Assembly: GCF_004834005.1 (NCBI RefSeq)
Contig: NZ_STFF01000004.1
Location: forward strand, 434,001 to 498,000
DNA length: 64,000 nucleotides
Direction: 5' to 3'
Origin: Niastella caeni
GTDB taxonomy: Bacteria; Bacteroidota; Bacteroidia; Chitinophagales; Chitinophagaceae
Made by a program: the position numbers and the translations under genes. The notes beneath the pieces are model-generated. The model was not told where the DNA came from, made no database searches, and saw only the letters and a list, made by a program, of their open reading frames with translations. This document shows, in pieces, positions 52,703 to 61,683 of the stretch (its first letter is position 1; every line of letters starts with the position of its first letter).

Positions 52703-53962
52703 TCATGGTAATACAATCAGTTTACGGCCTTCTATCCTAAAATGCACTTCCATCTCCTGCAGGGATTTTAGTAATCCCGACAAACTAACATCGTTGCTCA
52801 TTTTACCGCCGAACCGGATATCAGGAATGGCTTTTTCGTACACTACTTCTATATCGTACCAGCGCTCCAATTGTCGCATCACTTCTTCCAGGCTGGCGTC
52901 TTCGAAATTGAAGAAGCCGCTTTTCCAGGCCACCGCTTTATCTACATCTGCATTGTCACGAATCGTCAATTCAGCCTTTACTAAAGTTCCGTTGGGCAGG
53001 CGTGAATCATGGGTAAGAACAGCCTGTGCACCGGGCTTTAGTATTGCCGATTGCTTCTTAGCGGAACCGGTTGCCGGTTGATAGTTAAATTTCACTTTAC
53101 CTTCGATCAATGTTGTCGTTATGGCTGTTTCATTAGCATAAGCATTCACGTTGAACCGGGTGCCCAATACTTCCACTTCGGCCTCCCCGGGGGCTCCAGG
53201 CCGGGGGGGAATAGTAATTTTAAAAGGCATTTTGGTATTTCGAACTACTTCAAAATATACTTCGCCGGTTACCACCACCAGCCGTTCGCTACCTGAAAAC
53301 ACTGTAGGGTACCGCAGCGAACTGGCGGCGTTCAGCCACACTTTTGTTCCATCGGGCAGTATCAGTTGAAACTGCCTGCCTTTAGGCGTTGTGAGGGTAT
53401 TGTAAACCGGGGCAGCCGGCCTTGCGCCCATTGTATAGGCCAGCGCTTTGTTTTTCAGTACTACCTGTGTTCCGTTCTGGGTGGTTATAACGCCGTTTCC
53501 CAAACTGTCAAGCACTACCTGTCTGCCATCGGCAAGCGTTAAAATGGCGCCATCTTTTCCTGGAGGGATATCCGCCGGTGTTTCTACCTTCACCACCGGA
53601 ACAATGTCTTTTTTACTATTCAGCAAAAGATATCCGCCAATGCCTGCTAACAACAGCGCCAATGCGGCCACCCAACCCCAACGCTGCAGCGAGCTTATCC
53701 TTCGAACGGGGGCCACAGGCATACCTTCGCTTATACCCTTGCGGACCTTCGACAAGATGATGGCCTCATTGTTTTCCACTTCTTCCTGGTGGTATGAAAG
53801 GATCAACTGCCGCATTTGTTCCTCATCATCGATGGATGCAAACAGGCGGCGGTTTTGTTCAGACTGTGAAAGCCACTGGTTAAGCTGCTCCTGCTCAGCA
53901 TCGGAAAGATTGCCCTGCAGGTGCTTCGTTAAAAGATCAATAAGGTTGTTAATGGTTGTCAT
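52703..53962 (-). CDS. FecR-type anti-sigma factor
   Basis: 419 residues from the ATG at 53962 (MTTINNLIDLLTKHLQGNLSD). An N-terminal cytosolic domain (~1-95), one membrane helix (~95-117), a periplasmic FecR domain (~190-290: TPKGRQFQLILPDGTKVWLNAASSLRYP), then DUF4974 (~330-419: SGFFNFEDASLEEVMRQLERWYDIEV) that contacts the STN domain of SusC. It holds the sigma factor until the transporter signals. It lies between the sigma gene (82 bp) and susC. Confidence 0.92.
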   Translation of the reverse strand: MTTINNLIDLLTKHLQGNLSDAEQEQLNQWLSQSEQNRRLFASIDDEEQMRQLILSYHQEEVENNEAIILSKVRKGISEGMPVAPVRRISSLQRWGWVAALALLLAGIGGYLLLNSKKDIVPVVKVETPADIPPGKDGAILTLADGRQVVLDSLGNGVITTQNGTQVVLKNKALAYTMGARPAAPVYNTLTTPKGRQFQLILPDGTKVWLNAASSLRYPTVFSGSERLVVVTGEVYFEVVRNTKMPFKITIPPRPGAPGEAEVEVLGTRFNVNAYANETAITTTLIEGKVKFNYQPATGSAKKQSAILKPGAQAVLTHDSRLPNGTLVKAELTIRDNADVDKAVAWKSGFFNFEDASLEEVMRQLERWYDIEVVYEKAIPDIRFGGKMSNDVSLSGLLKSLQEMEVHFRIEGRKLIVLP

Positions 53963-54044
53963 ATGCATCTACTACAATCGGGCAAGCCCAATCAACCATT
54001 CCAATGTGAAGTTTTTATGATTTTTTTTTGAGAGGAGCGCCGTA

Positions 54045-54650
54045 TCAGGAAGGATCGTAGTACTTCAGCAGCAACAGCGACAACAACATGAAGTCTTTAC
54101 CCAGCGCCAACTGCAATAACCGTACTGCAGTGACCCGCTGATTGGTTACGGTTTGTGCTTTTATCTGCAGCCGTTCGGCAATTTCGGCAGGCTTTAATCC
54201 ATCGCGGTAAGAAAGCAGAAAAACCTCCTTCATGCGGGGAGGCAGTTTATTTACTTCTGCATAGATCCTGCGAACGAGTTGAAGCTGTACCTGCTCTTCG
54301 AAGAAATCGCCCTGCTCGCATTCATTGAGCTGGCGGAGCAGGTCTTCCCGGCGGCCGGCTTTCATTTGCCGGTGCTTTAGCAGGTTATAGCATTTGTTGC
54401 GGAGGGTTACGTATAAAAATGCCGCTATGGCATCAAGGGTGGGAAAAGTATCGTGTTGCTGCCAGAGCTGAACAAAAGATTCTGCTGTAAGGTCGCGGGC
54501 ATCTTCCTTTTCCTCCACATATTTCCGGGCAAACCAGTACACCCGCTGGTATAAATGCCTGTATACCGTTGTAAACGCTTCCTCGCTTCCGGCGCGGAAC
54601 TGTTGCATCAATACAACTTCATCGTGTATTTCATTCTTTGTAAATGTCAC
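54045..54650 (-). CDS. ECF-type RNA polymerase sigma factor
   Basis: 201 residues: sigma region 2 (~15-85: RVYWFARKYVEEKEDARDLTAESFVQLWQQ) and sigma region 4 (~135-190: LPPRMKEVFLLSYRDGLKPAEIAERLQIKAQTVTNQRVTAV). This is the Bacteroidota FecI-like group. It heads the operon and likely drives the susC promoter. Region upstream (54651-54774) is divergent and contains a possible GGGTAATAATTAC word but no clear box. Confidence 0.93.
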   Translation of the reverse strand: MTFTKNEIHDEVVLMQQFRAGSEEAFTTVYRHLYQRVYWFARKYVEEKEDARDLTAESFVQLWQQHDTFPTLDAIAAFLYVTLRNKCYNLLKHRQMKAGRREDLLRQLNECEQGDFFEEQVQLQLVRRIYAEVNKLPPRMKEVFLLSYRDGLKPAEIAERLQIKAQTVTNQRVTAVRLLQLALGKDFMLLSLLLLKYYDPS

Positions 54651-54774
54651 CAGGTGCCGGAAAACCTTTTAAAGGGTAATAATTACAGTTAAGATAAGTA
54701 CATTTTGCTGGCATGCGCAAGATAGGGACAAAATAACGAGCAGTTGTATATCTTTATGGCCGTAAAACCTATAT

Positions 54775-55992
54775 ATGAAAGCGCTCGTTTATCTGTGCCT
54801 GATGCTCTGTACCCTTGCAGGTACTGCCCAAACCACCCTTTACCCCTATTCCGATGGTAAACTTTGGGGATTGACCAATGCCAACCGGGATGTTATTACC
54901 CCGCCCCAATTCGATACCATTGACTTTTTCTACGGTTCAACTGCCATTCTTGCGGTAAAAAACAAAAAATACGGCACCATCGGCCGCGATGGAAAAACGC
55001 GTATCGACTTCACCTACGATAAGATCATCGAGCTGCCTGAAGGCTTAGGCCTGGGAGCGCAAAAAGGGAAATACCTGTTGCTGAACCTGGAAACGAATAA
55101 GCTCGTATCACCTGCCGCCTATGACACGCTTAATGAATATTGTCGTTGCGAAGAAAAACTGTTTATTGCAACCAGGGGCGGCAAAAAGGTGATCATCAGC
55201 GGCATCACCGGTAAACAGGCCGGACAAACCGCTTATGATCAGGCCCGGTTCTATAACCGCAAAGAGGGATCAAGAGCTATTGTAAAAACCGGCGGCAAAT
55301 ATGGCCTTATCGATACAAAAACAGGCGCTCCGGTCATTCCCGTCAAATACGACAAGCTGGAAGTAACCTATCGCAATTACAAGGACGTAGTTCAGGTAAC
55401 AGCCAAAGGAAAAACCCAATATCTCGACTTCGATGGTAAACCAGTAGCAGAGGAGCCCAGGCCGGAAACTGGTGAGGAAGAAACCGTCATGGGGCTTGGC
55501 GTTGTTGAAGCGCCAGCCGACGAAGATTATGGGAAAGACCTCTATGTATACAACCTGGGTAATAACAACTGGAAGCTGACCATTGAAAACCGCAGCAACG
55601 GTGGCGCCAAAGTTTTCCAAACCTTCAATGTGCAGGGATATACTTCCGTTACTAAAATGGCGTATCGCAACTGGGATAGCCAAATGCCCGCTATTATAAA
55701 AGCCATAAAAGATGGTAAGGCCGGCATCATTGGTCTTAAAGGCGACGTGCTGGTCCCTTTTGAATATGATAACATAGAAGAGGCAGAAGGCGAATCTTAT
55801 TATAGAACGACGAAAGATAACAAGGTGGGCGTATTGAAAAATAATCTTGCTGAACTCAGGAAACCGGTACTGAAGCGGGTAGTGAAAGAAGAATACAGGT
55901 TTAACGCGTACCTGGTGGAATTGCCCAATGGCCAGCGTGGATATATGGACCAAAAAACAGGTAAGATCTATATTCCCGGCATAGAAGAATAA
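54775..55992 (+). CDS. WG-repeat protein
   Basis: 405 residues with a signal peptide (1-18). About seven WG/KYG repeats (DGKLWGLTNANRDVITPPQFDTIDFF, KKYGTIGRDGKTRIDFTYDKIIEL, GKYGLIDTKTGAPVIPVKYDKL, GKAGIIGLKGDVLVPFEYDNIEEA, NKVGVLKNNLAELRKP) form a propeller or solenoid. Function of the family is unclear; binding to partner proteins is the usual guess. The following large gene starts 8 bp later, so they form an operon. Confidence 0.85.
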   Translation: MKALVYLCLMLCTLAGTAQTTLYPYSDGKLWGLTNANRDVITPPQFDTIDFFYGSTAILAVKNKKYGTIGRDGKTRIDFTYDKIIELPEGLGLGAQKGKYLLLNLETNKLVSPAAYDTLNEYCRCEEKLFIATRGGKKVIISGITGKQAGQTAYDQARFYNRKEGSRAIVKTGGKYGLIDTKTGAPVIPVKYDKLEVTYRNYKDVVQVTAKGKTQYLDFDGKPVAEEPRPETGEEETVMGLGVVEAPADEDYGKDLYVYNLGNNNWKLTIENRSNGGAKVFQTFNVQGYTSVTKMAYRNWDSQMPAIIKAIKDGKAGIIGLKGDVLVPFEYDNIEEAEGESYYRTTKDNKVGVLKNNLAELRKPVLKRVVKEEYRFNAYLVELPNGQRGYMDQKTGKIYIPGIEE

Positions 55993-56000
55993 CCTACACT

Positions 56001-58505
56001 ATGAGAAAAAAACTTCTTACAGGCAAAGCGCTGCTGCTTTGCCTGCTGTATTTCACCACTGTGCACGCGGCGCCTGTTCCCGCCAACCTGTACGGCCACT
56101 GGCTCAGGACAGACGGCAGCAATCGTTTTGTCATTGGTATTTATGCCAATACGGTTTGTTATGAAAATGAAACCTGGCGCATCAGCTCGGCTAAGGAAGT
56201 GCAGGGCCGCTGGCAGCTACGTTTGGAACATGGCAGCAAAACCGCCCTGGTTACTTTACAGCGCAAAGACAGCACCACGCTCCTGTTGGGCGACGGCAGG
56301 CAGCAGGAGTTAAAGAATATCCGCACTTTCAATTACAGCTATCACCCCGAACAACCGTCTTTTTGCCAACCCTTGTTTACAGAAGGCAGTGCCCTGTTAA
56401 AAGGCCTGGTGCAATGGAAAGGAAAGCGCCGGGAGAAAGAAAATTATGTGCAGCTATCCTATAACGATATGCGCACCGGCAATGTAGAATATTTATTTGC
56501 CGATCTCGACAGCCTGAATAGTTTCAGCCTGCGCATCCCCCTGCATATGCCGGTGTTCTGCAGCATTTCCATCGGATCACTTGAGGTAAACAACTTCCTG
56601 GTACAACCAGGAGATACGCTATTGCTTGCATTTAACACTACCATTTCGCTGGACGATGCCAACCCGGACTATAACAAGCTAACGCAACGGGTCTCCTTTA
56701 TGGGTTCAGGCGCCGCGTTCAATAACCAGTACCAGCACTATGTGAAATATGCAAGCCATTTGAATATTCAACCGGTAAAATCGTCTTCATCGTCTGATCG
56801 GGATATGCCCGTGCTGGTAAAGAAGCAGCAGCAATTTAACCAGTACAGTAAATTATACGATAGCATCCTTAACCGCATAGACCTCGTATATCCTGCTTAT
56901 GTAGCCGAACAGCGGGTCATCGATTTTATAAAAGCAGAAGCCCGGTACAGGTGTGTACTGGCAATACTTGAGGACAGGGATACAGACAGCAGCTACTTAC
57001 AGAAGATGTATGAACAATACCTTGCGGGGGAAACGCCACTGGCCCTTATGCACGGCAACTTTTACAAGCTCGCAGGTATTTATGCCGACCGTTTGCACCA
57101 TAGTCGTTTTGGTAACTGGCGTTCCTATTCGGTGCCTTTCGATAAAATGGCGGAGCGTGTGCAAAAGGATTACGGGCAGTTGTTGTCGCAAGGTTTCATG
57201 GAGAAGTACAATGAGATACAGAAAGACCGGAATTCTATCGACAGGATGAAGGATTCGGTTGTCATTGAAAAGTATTTTAACGGTAACCGCGAGGAAGCCC
57301 AGAACTTCCGGTATATCTTTAAAAAAATAACCAACGAGTTCCGGAAAGAAGCGCTCGATTCCACCGCTTATCGCCTTTATGAAAGAACAATTCCCAATGC
57401 CTGTTTGCGTTTTGCCGCCAACCTGAAACAATTGCAGGGCAATTCCTGGGACGACGACGAAATCCCGATGCCCTCGTTATACCGGATAGCTATTTTCAAA
57501 CACTATAGCCAGTTGCCTGAGATGCCTGATCAGCAGGTAGCCTCCGTTAATACGGCGCAGGCGCTGACGCTGGCTGCGGCCAGTATTGAATTAAAGCTGG
57601 ACACCCAGCGCATCCGCCAGATCGATCATGAATCGGAATGGCAGACCGCATTGAAGGCTTATCGGGGTAAAACAGTAGTTATCTGGACCTTCAACCATTT
57701 CTTCCGAAAAGAATATGCTACCCGCGCTATGTATGAACTGAAGAAAATGCAGGCGCGTTACCGCGGAAAAAACGTGGTGTTCCTGAAATGCATTCAACAG
57801 CGCCACCGAAGCGACAGAACAAAAATATTATTGCAATACCTGGATATTTTTAATGCACATGGCCAGTTGAACGATCTGTTTTACATTGAACGCAAAATGA
57901 GTGTGGGCGCAATTATGGAAGAATCTATCAATGATTGCTGTGCCATTTATAATACTTCAGGGCAGGCGCATCATCCAAGTCATTATACCAGGAAACGGGA
58001 GAAGCGTGATTATGACAATTTCACCCTGGCTGGCGAACTGGACAGCGTACTGGCCGGAAAAGGGCATTATTATGAAGGAAAGGCTGACAATTACCTACAG
58101 GCTGACGACAGAATGGGATATACAATATTAGGCACGGGTAAAACCTGGACTTTATACGACTCAACCGGCCGTTATTATCTATACAGATCTGATGAGCCTG
58201 AAAAGCCGGTGTATGAACTTAACTATGACAGCGTATACCACCTGCTGTCGTTCATGAAGGATTCCATCTGGTTGGAAAGTAAACTGGTTTTTCACGAGGA
58301 GCCGCCATCAAAAAGCAGGGAAAGACAATTTTTTAGTTTGCCCAGGTATTCAAGGGAACATAAGTTTACCAGTCCGTTTCGTATTTATAAGTACGATCGG
58401 CACAAAAAAATATTGAACGTGTATGATGACAAGAAGAAATTGTACCGCGCTTTCCGGGTGGTCTTTATCAATCCTGAATGCCTGGTGCTGGAACTAATGC
58501 CTTAG
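56001..58505 (+). CDS. Large secreted protein with a degenerate TlpA-like thioredoxin domain
   Basis: 834 residues: a signal peptide (1-24), an N-terminal lipocalin-like segment (~25-110: GHWLRTDGSNRFVIGIYANTVCYENETWRI), a DUF4369-like sandwich (~130-220), a helical middle (~250-520), and a thioredoxin-like domain (~545-690: LKAYRGKTVVIWTFNHFFRKEYATRAMYELKKMQARYRGKNVVFLKC). In that domain the CxxC position is NHFFRK, so no redox activity is expected. The C-terminal ~150 residues are charged. It is co-transcribed with the WG protein. The role is unknown. Confidence 0.6.
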   Translation: MRKKLLTGKALLLCLLYFTTVHAAPVPANLYGHWLRTDGSNRFVIGIYANTVCYENETWRISSAKEVQGRWQLRLEHGSKTALVTLQRKDSTTLLLGDGRQQELKNIRTFNYSYHPEQPSFCQPLFTEGSALLKGLVQWKGKRREKENYVQLSYNDMRTGNVEYLFADLDSLNSFSLRIPLHMPVFCSISIGSLEVNNFLVQPGDTLLLAFNTTISLDDANPDYNKLTQRVSFMGSGAAFNNQYQHYVKYASHLNIQPVKSSSSSDRDMPVLVKKQQQFNQYSKLYDSILNRIDLVYPAYVAEQRVIDFIKAEARYRCVLAILEDRDTDSSYLQKMYEQYLAGETPLALMHGNFYKLAGIYADRLHHSRFGNWRSYSVPFDKMAERVQKDYGQLLSQGFMEKYNEIQKDRNSIDRMKDSVVIEKYFNGNREEAQNFRYIFKKITNEFRKEALDSTAYRLYERTIPNACLRFAANLKQLQGNSWDDDEIPMPSLYRIAIFKHYSQLPEMPDQQVASVNTAQALTLAAASIELKLDTQRIRQIDHESEWQTALKAYRGKTVVIWTFNHFFRKEYATRAMYELKKMQARYRGKNVVFLKCIQQRHRSDRTKILLQYLDIFNAHGQLNDLFYIERKMSVGAIMEESINDCCAIYNTSGQAHHPSHYTRKREKRDYDNFTLAGELDSVLAGKGHYYEGKADNYLQADDRMGYTILGTGKTWTLYDSTGRYYLYRSDEPEKPVYELNYDSVYHLLSFMKDSIWLESKLVFHEEPPSKSRERQFFSLPRYSREHKFTSPFRIYKYDRHKKILNVYDDKKKLYRAFRVVFINPECLVLELMP

Positions 58506-58547
58506 GGCTTACCGGCCATCAGGAATAAATTAACCGGCGCTGTGTGG

Positions 58548-59117
58548 TCAGCATGTACTCCTCAACGCCTCAGTCCTCACAAACAACGCCGGATAGTCAA
58601 CCACAAACCCTGATTCGTCGACAAGGATGTTGGCTTCAAAATCGTTGGGGATATTCTCGTAGTGATATTCGGTAGCTGAGAGGCAGCTATATTTTTGGCG
58701 AACGGGTGTAATTTTTTGTTCCAGAAGGTCGCAATAGATCACCTGAATTTCCTGGGACTGATGTTGTTTTAGTTGAAGTCTGCGGATAGGCAAGGTATTA
58801 GTGAAAGGCGTGAGGGGAATATCGATGTCAATGCAGCCGTTGAATTGTTCTGCTTTTTGGCCGTCTTTGGTCCAATTCCCTTTTCCGTCTCCTTCATAGC
58901 TTATTAACTGGGCCTGGTTGTTATGCCGGCTATTGATCTCAAAGAACACCGTTTCCCATTGTTCGTTCGTTTTGATCAGGTATTCTACTTTGTAAATTTT
59001 TCCTTCATAGGCGCCTACAATGGTTGAGGTGATAGTTGCACCGGTTGCGTTATCATCAATCAAACAATTCTCCAGTGAGTAGTATTCCCGTCCTGTCCAC
59101 AGTATGTTGGTCTGCAT
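58548..59117 (-). CDS. Putative glycolipid-binding protein (DUF1089 family)
   Basis: 189 residues from the ATG at 59117, which overlaps the ThuA stop as TAATG. The C-terminal half is characteristic: LPIRRLQLKQHQSQEIQVIYCDLLEQKITPVRQKYSCLSATEYHYENIPNDFEANILVDESGFVVDYPALFVR. The motifs RQ-x-YxxL and VD-x-xGxVxDYPxLF are those of the putative glycolipid-binding family (PF06475). A cytoplasmic small beta protein; the ligand is inferred from the family name only. Confidence 0.8.
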   Translation of the reverse strand: MQTNILWTGREYYSLENCLIDDNATGATITSTIVGAYEGKIYKVEYLIKTNEQWETVFFEINSRHNNQAQLISYEGDGKGNWTKDGQKAEQFNGCIDIDIPLTPFTNTLPIRRLQLKQHQSQEIQVIYCDLLEQKITPVRQKYSCLSATEYHYENIPNDFEANILVDESGFVVDYPALFVRTEALRSTC

Positions 59118-59872
59118 TACTTTTTTCTTTGTTTGGCAGACCACTCAATGGCCTGCTGTATCAGTTTGCGATAATTGGGATTTGAATAACCCGAAGGCCC
59201 GTGGCCCAATTGTATATATATAACATCTGACTTTCCGTAATGGTTGACCCAGGCAAGATAGCGCATGCTTTTAGGGTGCGTAGTACTGAGTAATGGTTTT
59301 ACCTGCGGTAATATTTCAACTCCACCATACACTTCATCAACTATTTCAAAATCACTAATACCCTTTGCTATTGGATGCTTTTTATCTTCCACCTTCACGG
59401 GGATGGTCACGTCGTGTTCATAGCTGGTTTTCAGGGTGTCGCCATTTACTACAACCGGGCGGGTGTGGTATTGTCCGCCGACGATCTTAATGAACTCGGG
59501 CCAGTTTTGGTACGATACCAATGCATGATGAAGAAAGATCATGGAGGCGCCTTTTTTTAGCAGGCTGATATAGGCTTCCTGCTGTGCGGGTGAAATGGAA
59601 TCGGGGACCATATCGTAAAATACGAGCACATCGTATTGCCTAACTTCAGGTGAAGCGATGAAGGCATTGGCCTGGGGTTGAACCAGGGTGTCGTATGTAA
59701 TGGAAGGGATGGCATTAAAAACGTCGTAAAAAGGTTGGTGTTTGAATCCGTGGCCACCGGTTATGATAAGCACCTTTATTTTTTGTTGCTGTGCGAAAGA
59801 GGGAAGCGTACATCCTGTGAGTAAAACGAGGAGCATGACGGTTGTTGGCAGGAAAGCGGCATTTTTTTTCAT
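59117..59872 (-). CDS. ThuA-like domain protein, exported
   Basis: 251 residues: signal peptide with a possible lipobox (LLVLLTGC, Cys21), then a ThuA/class I amidotransferase-like fold (KVLIITGGHGFKHQPFYDVFNAIPSITYDTLVQP; SMIFLHHALVSYQNWPEFIKIVGGQYHTRP; YIQLGHGPSGYSNPNYRKLIQQAIEW). The catalytic Cys of true amidotransferases is absent, as is normal for ThuA. The family is linked to sugar (trehalose) use, and in Bacteroidota to glycan loci. It overlaps the next gene by 1 base. Confidence 0.85.
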   Translation of the reverse strand: MKKNAAFLPTTVMLLVLLTGCTLPSFAQQQKIKVLIITGGHGFKHQPFYDVFNAIPSITYDTLVQPQANAFIASPEVRQYDVLVFYDMVPDSISPAQQEAYISLLKKGASMIFLHHALVSYQNWPEFIKIVGGQYHTRPVVVNGDTLKTSYEHDVTIPVKVEDKKHPIAKGISDFEIVDEVYGGVEILPQVKPLLSTTHPKSMRYLAWVNHYGKSDVIYIQLGHGPSGYSNPNYRKLIQQAIEWSAKQRKK

Positions 59873-59959
59873 CCTGTTAAATTACGAATTATTGCAGGCA
59901 TTAATATGAATAGGATTACCGTAATATTGAACGGAATTAGCATCACCATTGCAATGGAG

Positions 59960-59987
59960 TTGCCTAACGTATATAACTTTTATTTTG
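59960..59987 (+). promoter_or_regulatory. Candidate Bacteroidota promoter of the T9SS cargo gene
   Basis: TTG at 59960-59962, an 18-bp spacer and TATTTTG at 59981-59987 match the -33 TTG / -7 TAnnTTTG pattern imperfectly. The ATG is ~170 bp downstream. Low confidence because such words are frequent. Confidence 0.3.
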
Positions 59988-60154
59988 TGCCAAACATATT
60001 GAATTAGCGATTCTGAGATCCCTTGAGCAAAAATTATTAAGTTTTAATTGTTCGTTTACATGATCAAAAGAATATACCGAAAATAAATGTATTTGAGCAA
60101 GAATAGTTTCTTTATTTAGGGCTACTTACAATCCGAGACCAATTTAAATATCAT

Positions 60155-61546
60155 ATGTTAAAAACCATGCCCATCAACTGTACAACAGTTGTTTCGTTCT
60201 TTCCTGTTTCTATCCAGCATGCCTTCATCAAGTGCCTGTTCTTTTTCATGTGTTTGTTTTTTACTGGTGCTCTTTCTGCCCAGGACCTGGTTGTTACTGG
60301 AGGTTTCTCCGGAGGATTTTCCGGGAACTGGAGCCACACCAATTGCAACATGGAAACAGCCGCAGAAACAGTTTATGGTGGTACTGATGTATCTAACTAT
60401 GTTGCTGAAATTGACCAGGATAACTGTTTTCAGCAGACTATATGCATCATACCTGGAACCACCTATACGGTCAGTCTGAAATCTTCCAGGGTAATAAACA
60501 GCCTAACACCCTCCAATCCCGGCTTTGTAATTACAGTTACAGGTTTAATTACCAGTACTGTTTTTCTTAATCAAACAACTTATCGAAATAATACCACATG
60601 GGACCTGGCTACCTCCACCTACACATTTACCATTCCATCAGGTAGCGCTGAACGTTACATTACCTTGAGATTTGATCACCCGTCGGACTTATTAAGTGAG
60701 AACGGTGTCGTATTGGATGATATTGAATTACATCCTCCTGCAGATATGTTTATAACGGGTATAAATGGTCAAACCATAGTAGTAAGAGATTCAATATATC
60801 ATCTGGGATTGGCTAATGCCCTGACCGGTATAACGTATGATTGGGATTTTGATGCCGGTTCTACGCCTGCTACTTCAACCAGCGCCACGCCTTCTGTTAG
60901 CTGGAATACGACTGGGGCAAAGAACCTCAGTGTTGCCATACAAAATGGATCCTGTACAGTATACAGGTTTGGGCTGTCTTTCCTCGCGCAGGGTACCCTG
61001 CCGCTTCAATTCACCAGCCTTACCGGTAATGTTATAAATGATAAGGCCACTTTAAACTGGTCTACCTTTGATGAAAATAATACCAGCCATTTTGTTATTG
61101 AGCGGTCTGTCAATGGCGTTCAGTACGAATCTATTGGCACGGTGAAATGCTATAATATGCCCGGATCACATTCGTATTCGTTTACAGATCCCAAATACAG
61201 TTCGCCTTCTTTTTACCGGTTGAAACAAGTGGATATTAATGGGCTTGCCCAGTTCTCATCTGTAGTTATCATAAAAAAGGCAACTGATGTGGTTGACGTA
61301 AACCTCTATCCTTCCAGGGCCGGAAATGCTGTTACGTACGCTATTACTATAAAGCAACCGGCAACAGCCACTATGCAGATCGTGAATACTGTTGGCCAGG
61401 TAATAATTAATCGGAGCATTAAATTATCGCAGGGTGTGAATGTGCAAACGCTGGATGTTTCTCAATTGTCAGTGGGACAATACTTTTTAAGCCTAAGTAT
61501 ACCCGGTCATGTAAACGGCATTAGTAAGCCTTTCATAAAAAATTAA
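60155..61546 (+). CDS. T9SS cargo protein with a carbohydrate-binding-like domain and PKD-like module
   Basis: 463 residues: signal region (to ~43, LFFTGALSAQ), a galactose-binding-like sandwich (~44-200: GGFSGGFSGNWSHTNCNMET, CIIPGTTYTVSLKSSR, YITLRFDHPSDL), a PKD-like stretch (~205-290: ITYDWDFDAGSTPATSTSATP), a fibronectin-like region (VINDKATLNWSTFDENNTSHFVIERSVNG) and a T9SS type A domain (VNLYPSRAGNAVTYAITIKQPATATMQIVNTVGQVIINRS...LSVGQYFLSL). Third T9SS cargo in the window. No enzymatic motif. Confidence 0.8.
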   Translation: MLKTMPINCTTVVSFFPVSIQHAFIKCLFFFMCLFFTGALSAQDLVVTGGFSGGFSGNWSHTNCNMETAAETVYGGTDVSNYVAEIDQDNCFQQTICIIPGTTYTVSLKSSRVINSLTPSNPGFVITVTGLITSTVFLNQTTYRNNTTWDLATSTYTFTIPSGSAERYITLRFDHPSDLLSENGVVLDDIELHPPADMFITGINGQTIVVRDSIYHLGLANALTGITYDWDFDAGSTPATSTSATPSVSWNTTGAKNLSVAIQNGSCTVYRFGLSFLAQGTLPLQFTSLTGNVINDKATLNWSTFDENNTSHFVIERSVNGVQYESIGTVKCYNMPGSHSYSFTDPKYSSPSFYRLKQVDINGLAQFSSVVIIKKATDVVDVNLYPSRAGNAVTYAITIKQPATATMQIVNTVGQVIINRSIKLSQGVNVQTLDVSQLSVGQYFLSLSIPGHVNGISKPFIKN

Positions 61547-61556
61547 TAAAACAACG

Positions 61557-61592
61557 GGAACGATCAGTGATTTTTTAATTACTGACCGTTCC
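61557..61592. terminator. Stem-loop between convergent genes
   Basis: GGAACGATCAGT (61557-61568) pairs with ACTGACCGTTCC (61581-61592) with one mismatch, enclosing a T-rich 12-nt loop. No U-tract follows, so this may be a weak or Bacteroidota-type terminator for the T9SS gene. Confidence 0.5.
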
Positions 61593-61683
61593 TAAATACA
61601 CTGTCTGACTGCTGACTTCTATTGGCTACAACAAAGGTGGCTCCATCCAGATTCAATAAAATGATTGTAAATGCAATAAAATA

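Noticed and set aside
54674..54690. GGGTAATAATTAC word upstream of the sigma factor as a third copy of the shared operon element.
   Set aside because: Lacks the CCC arm, the TATTT extension and the TTTTAAGG half.
55270..55953. 227-codon reading frame opposite the WG-repeat gene.
   Set aside because: A shadow of the repeated WG codons; no start context or domain.
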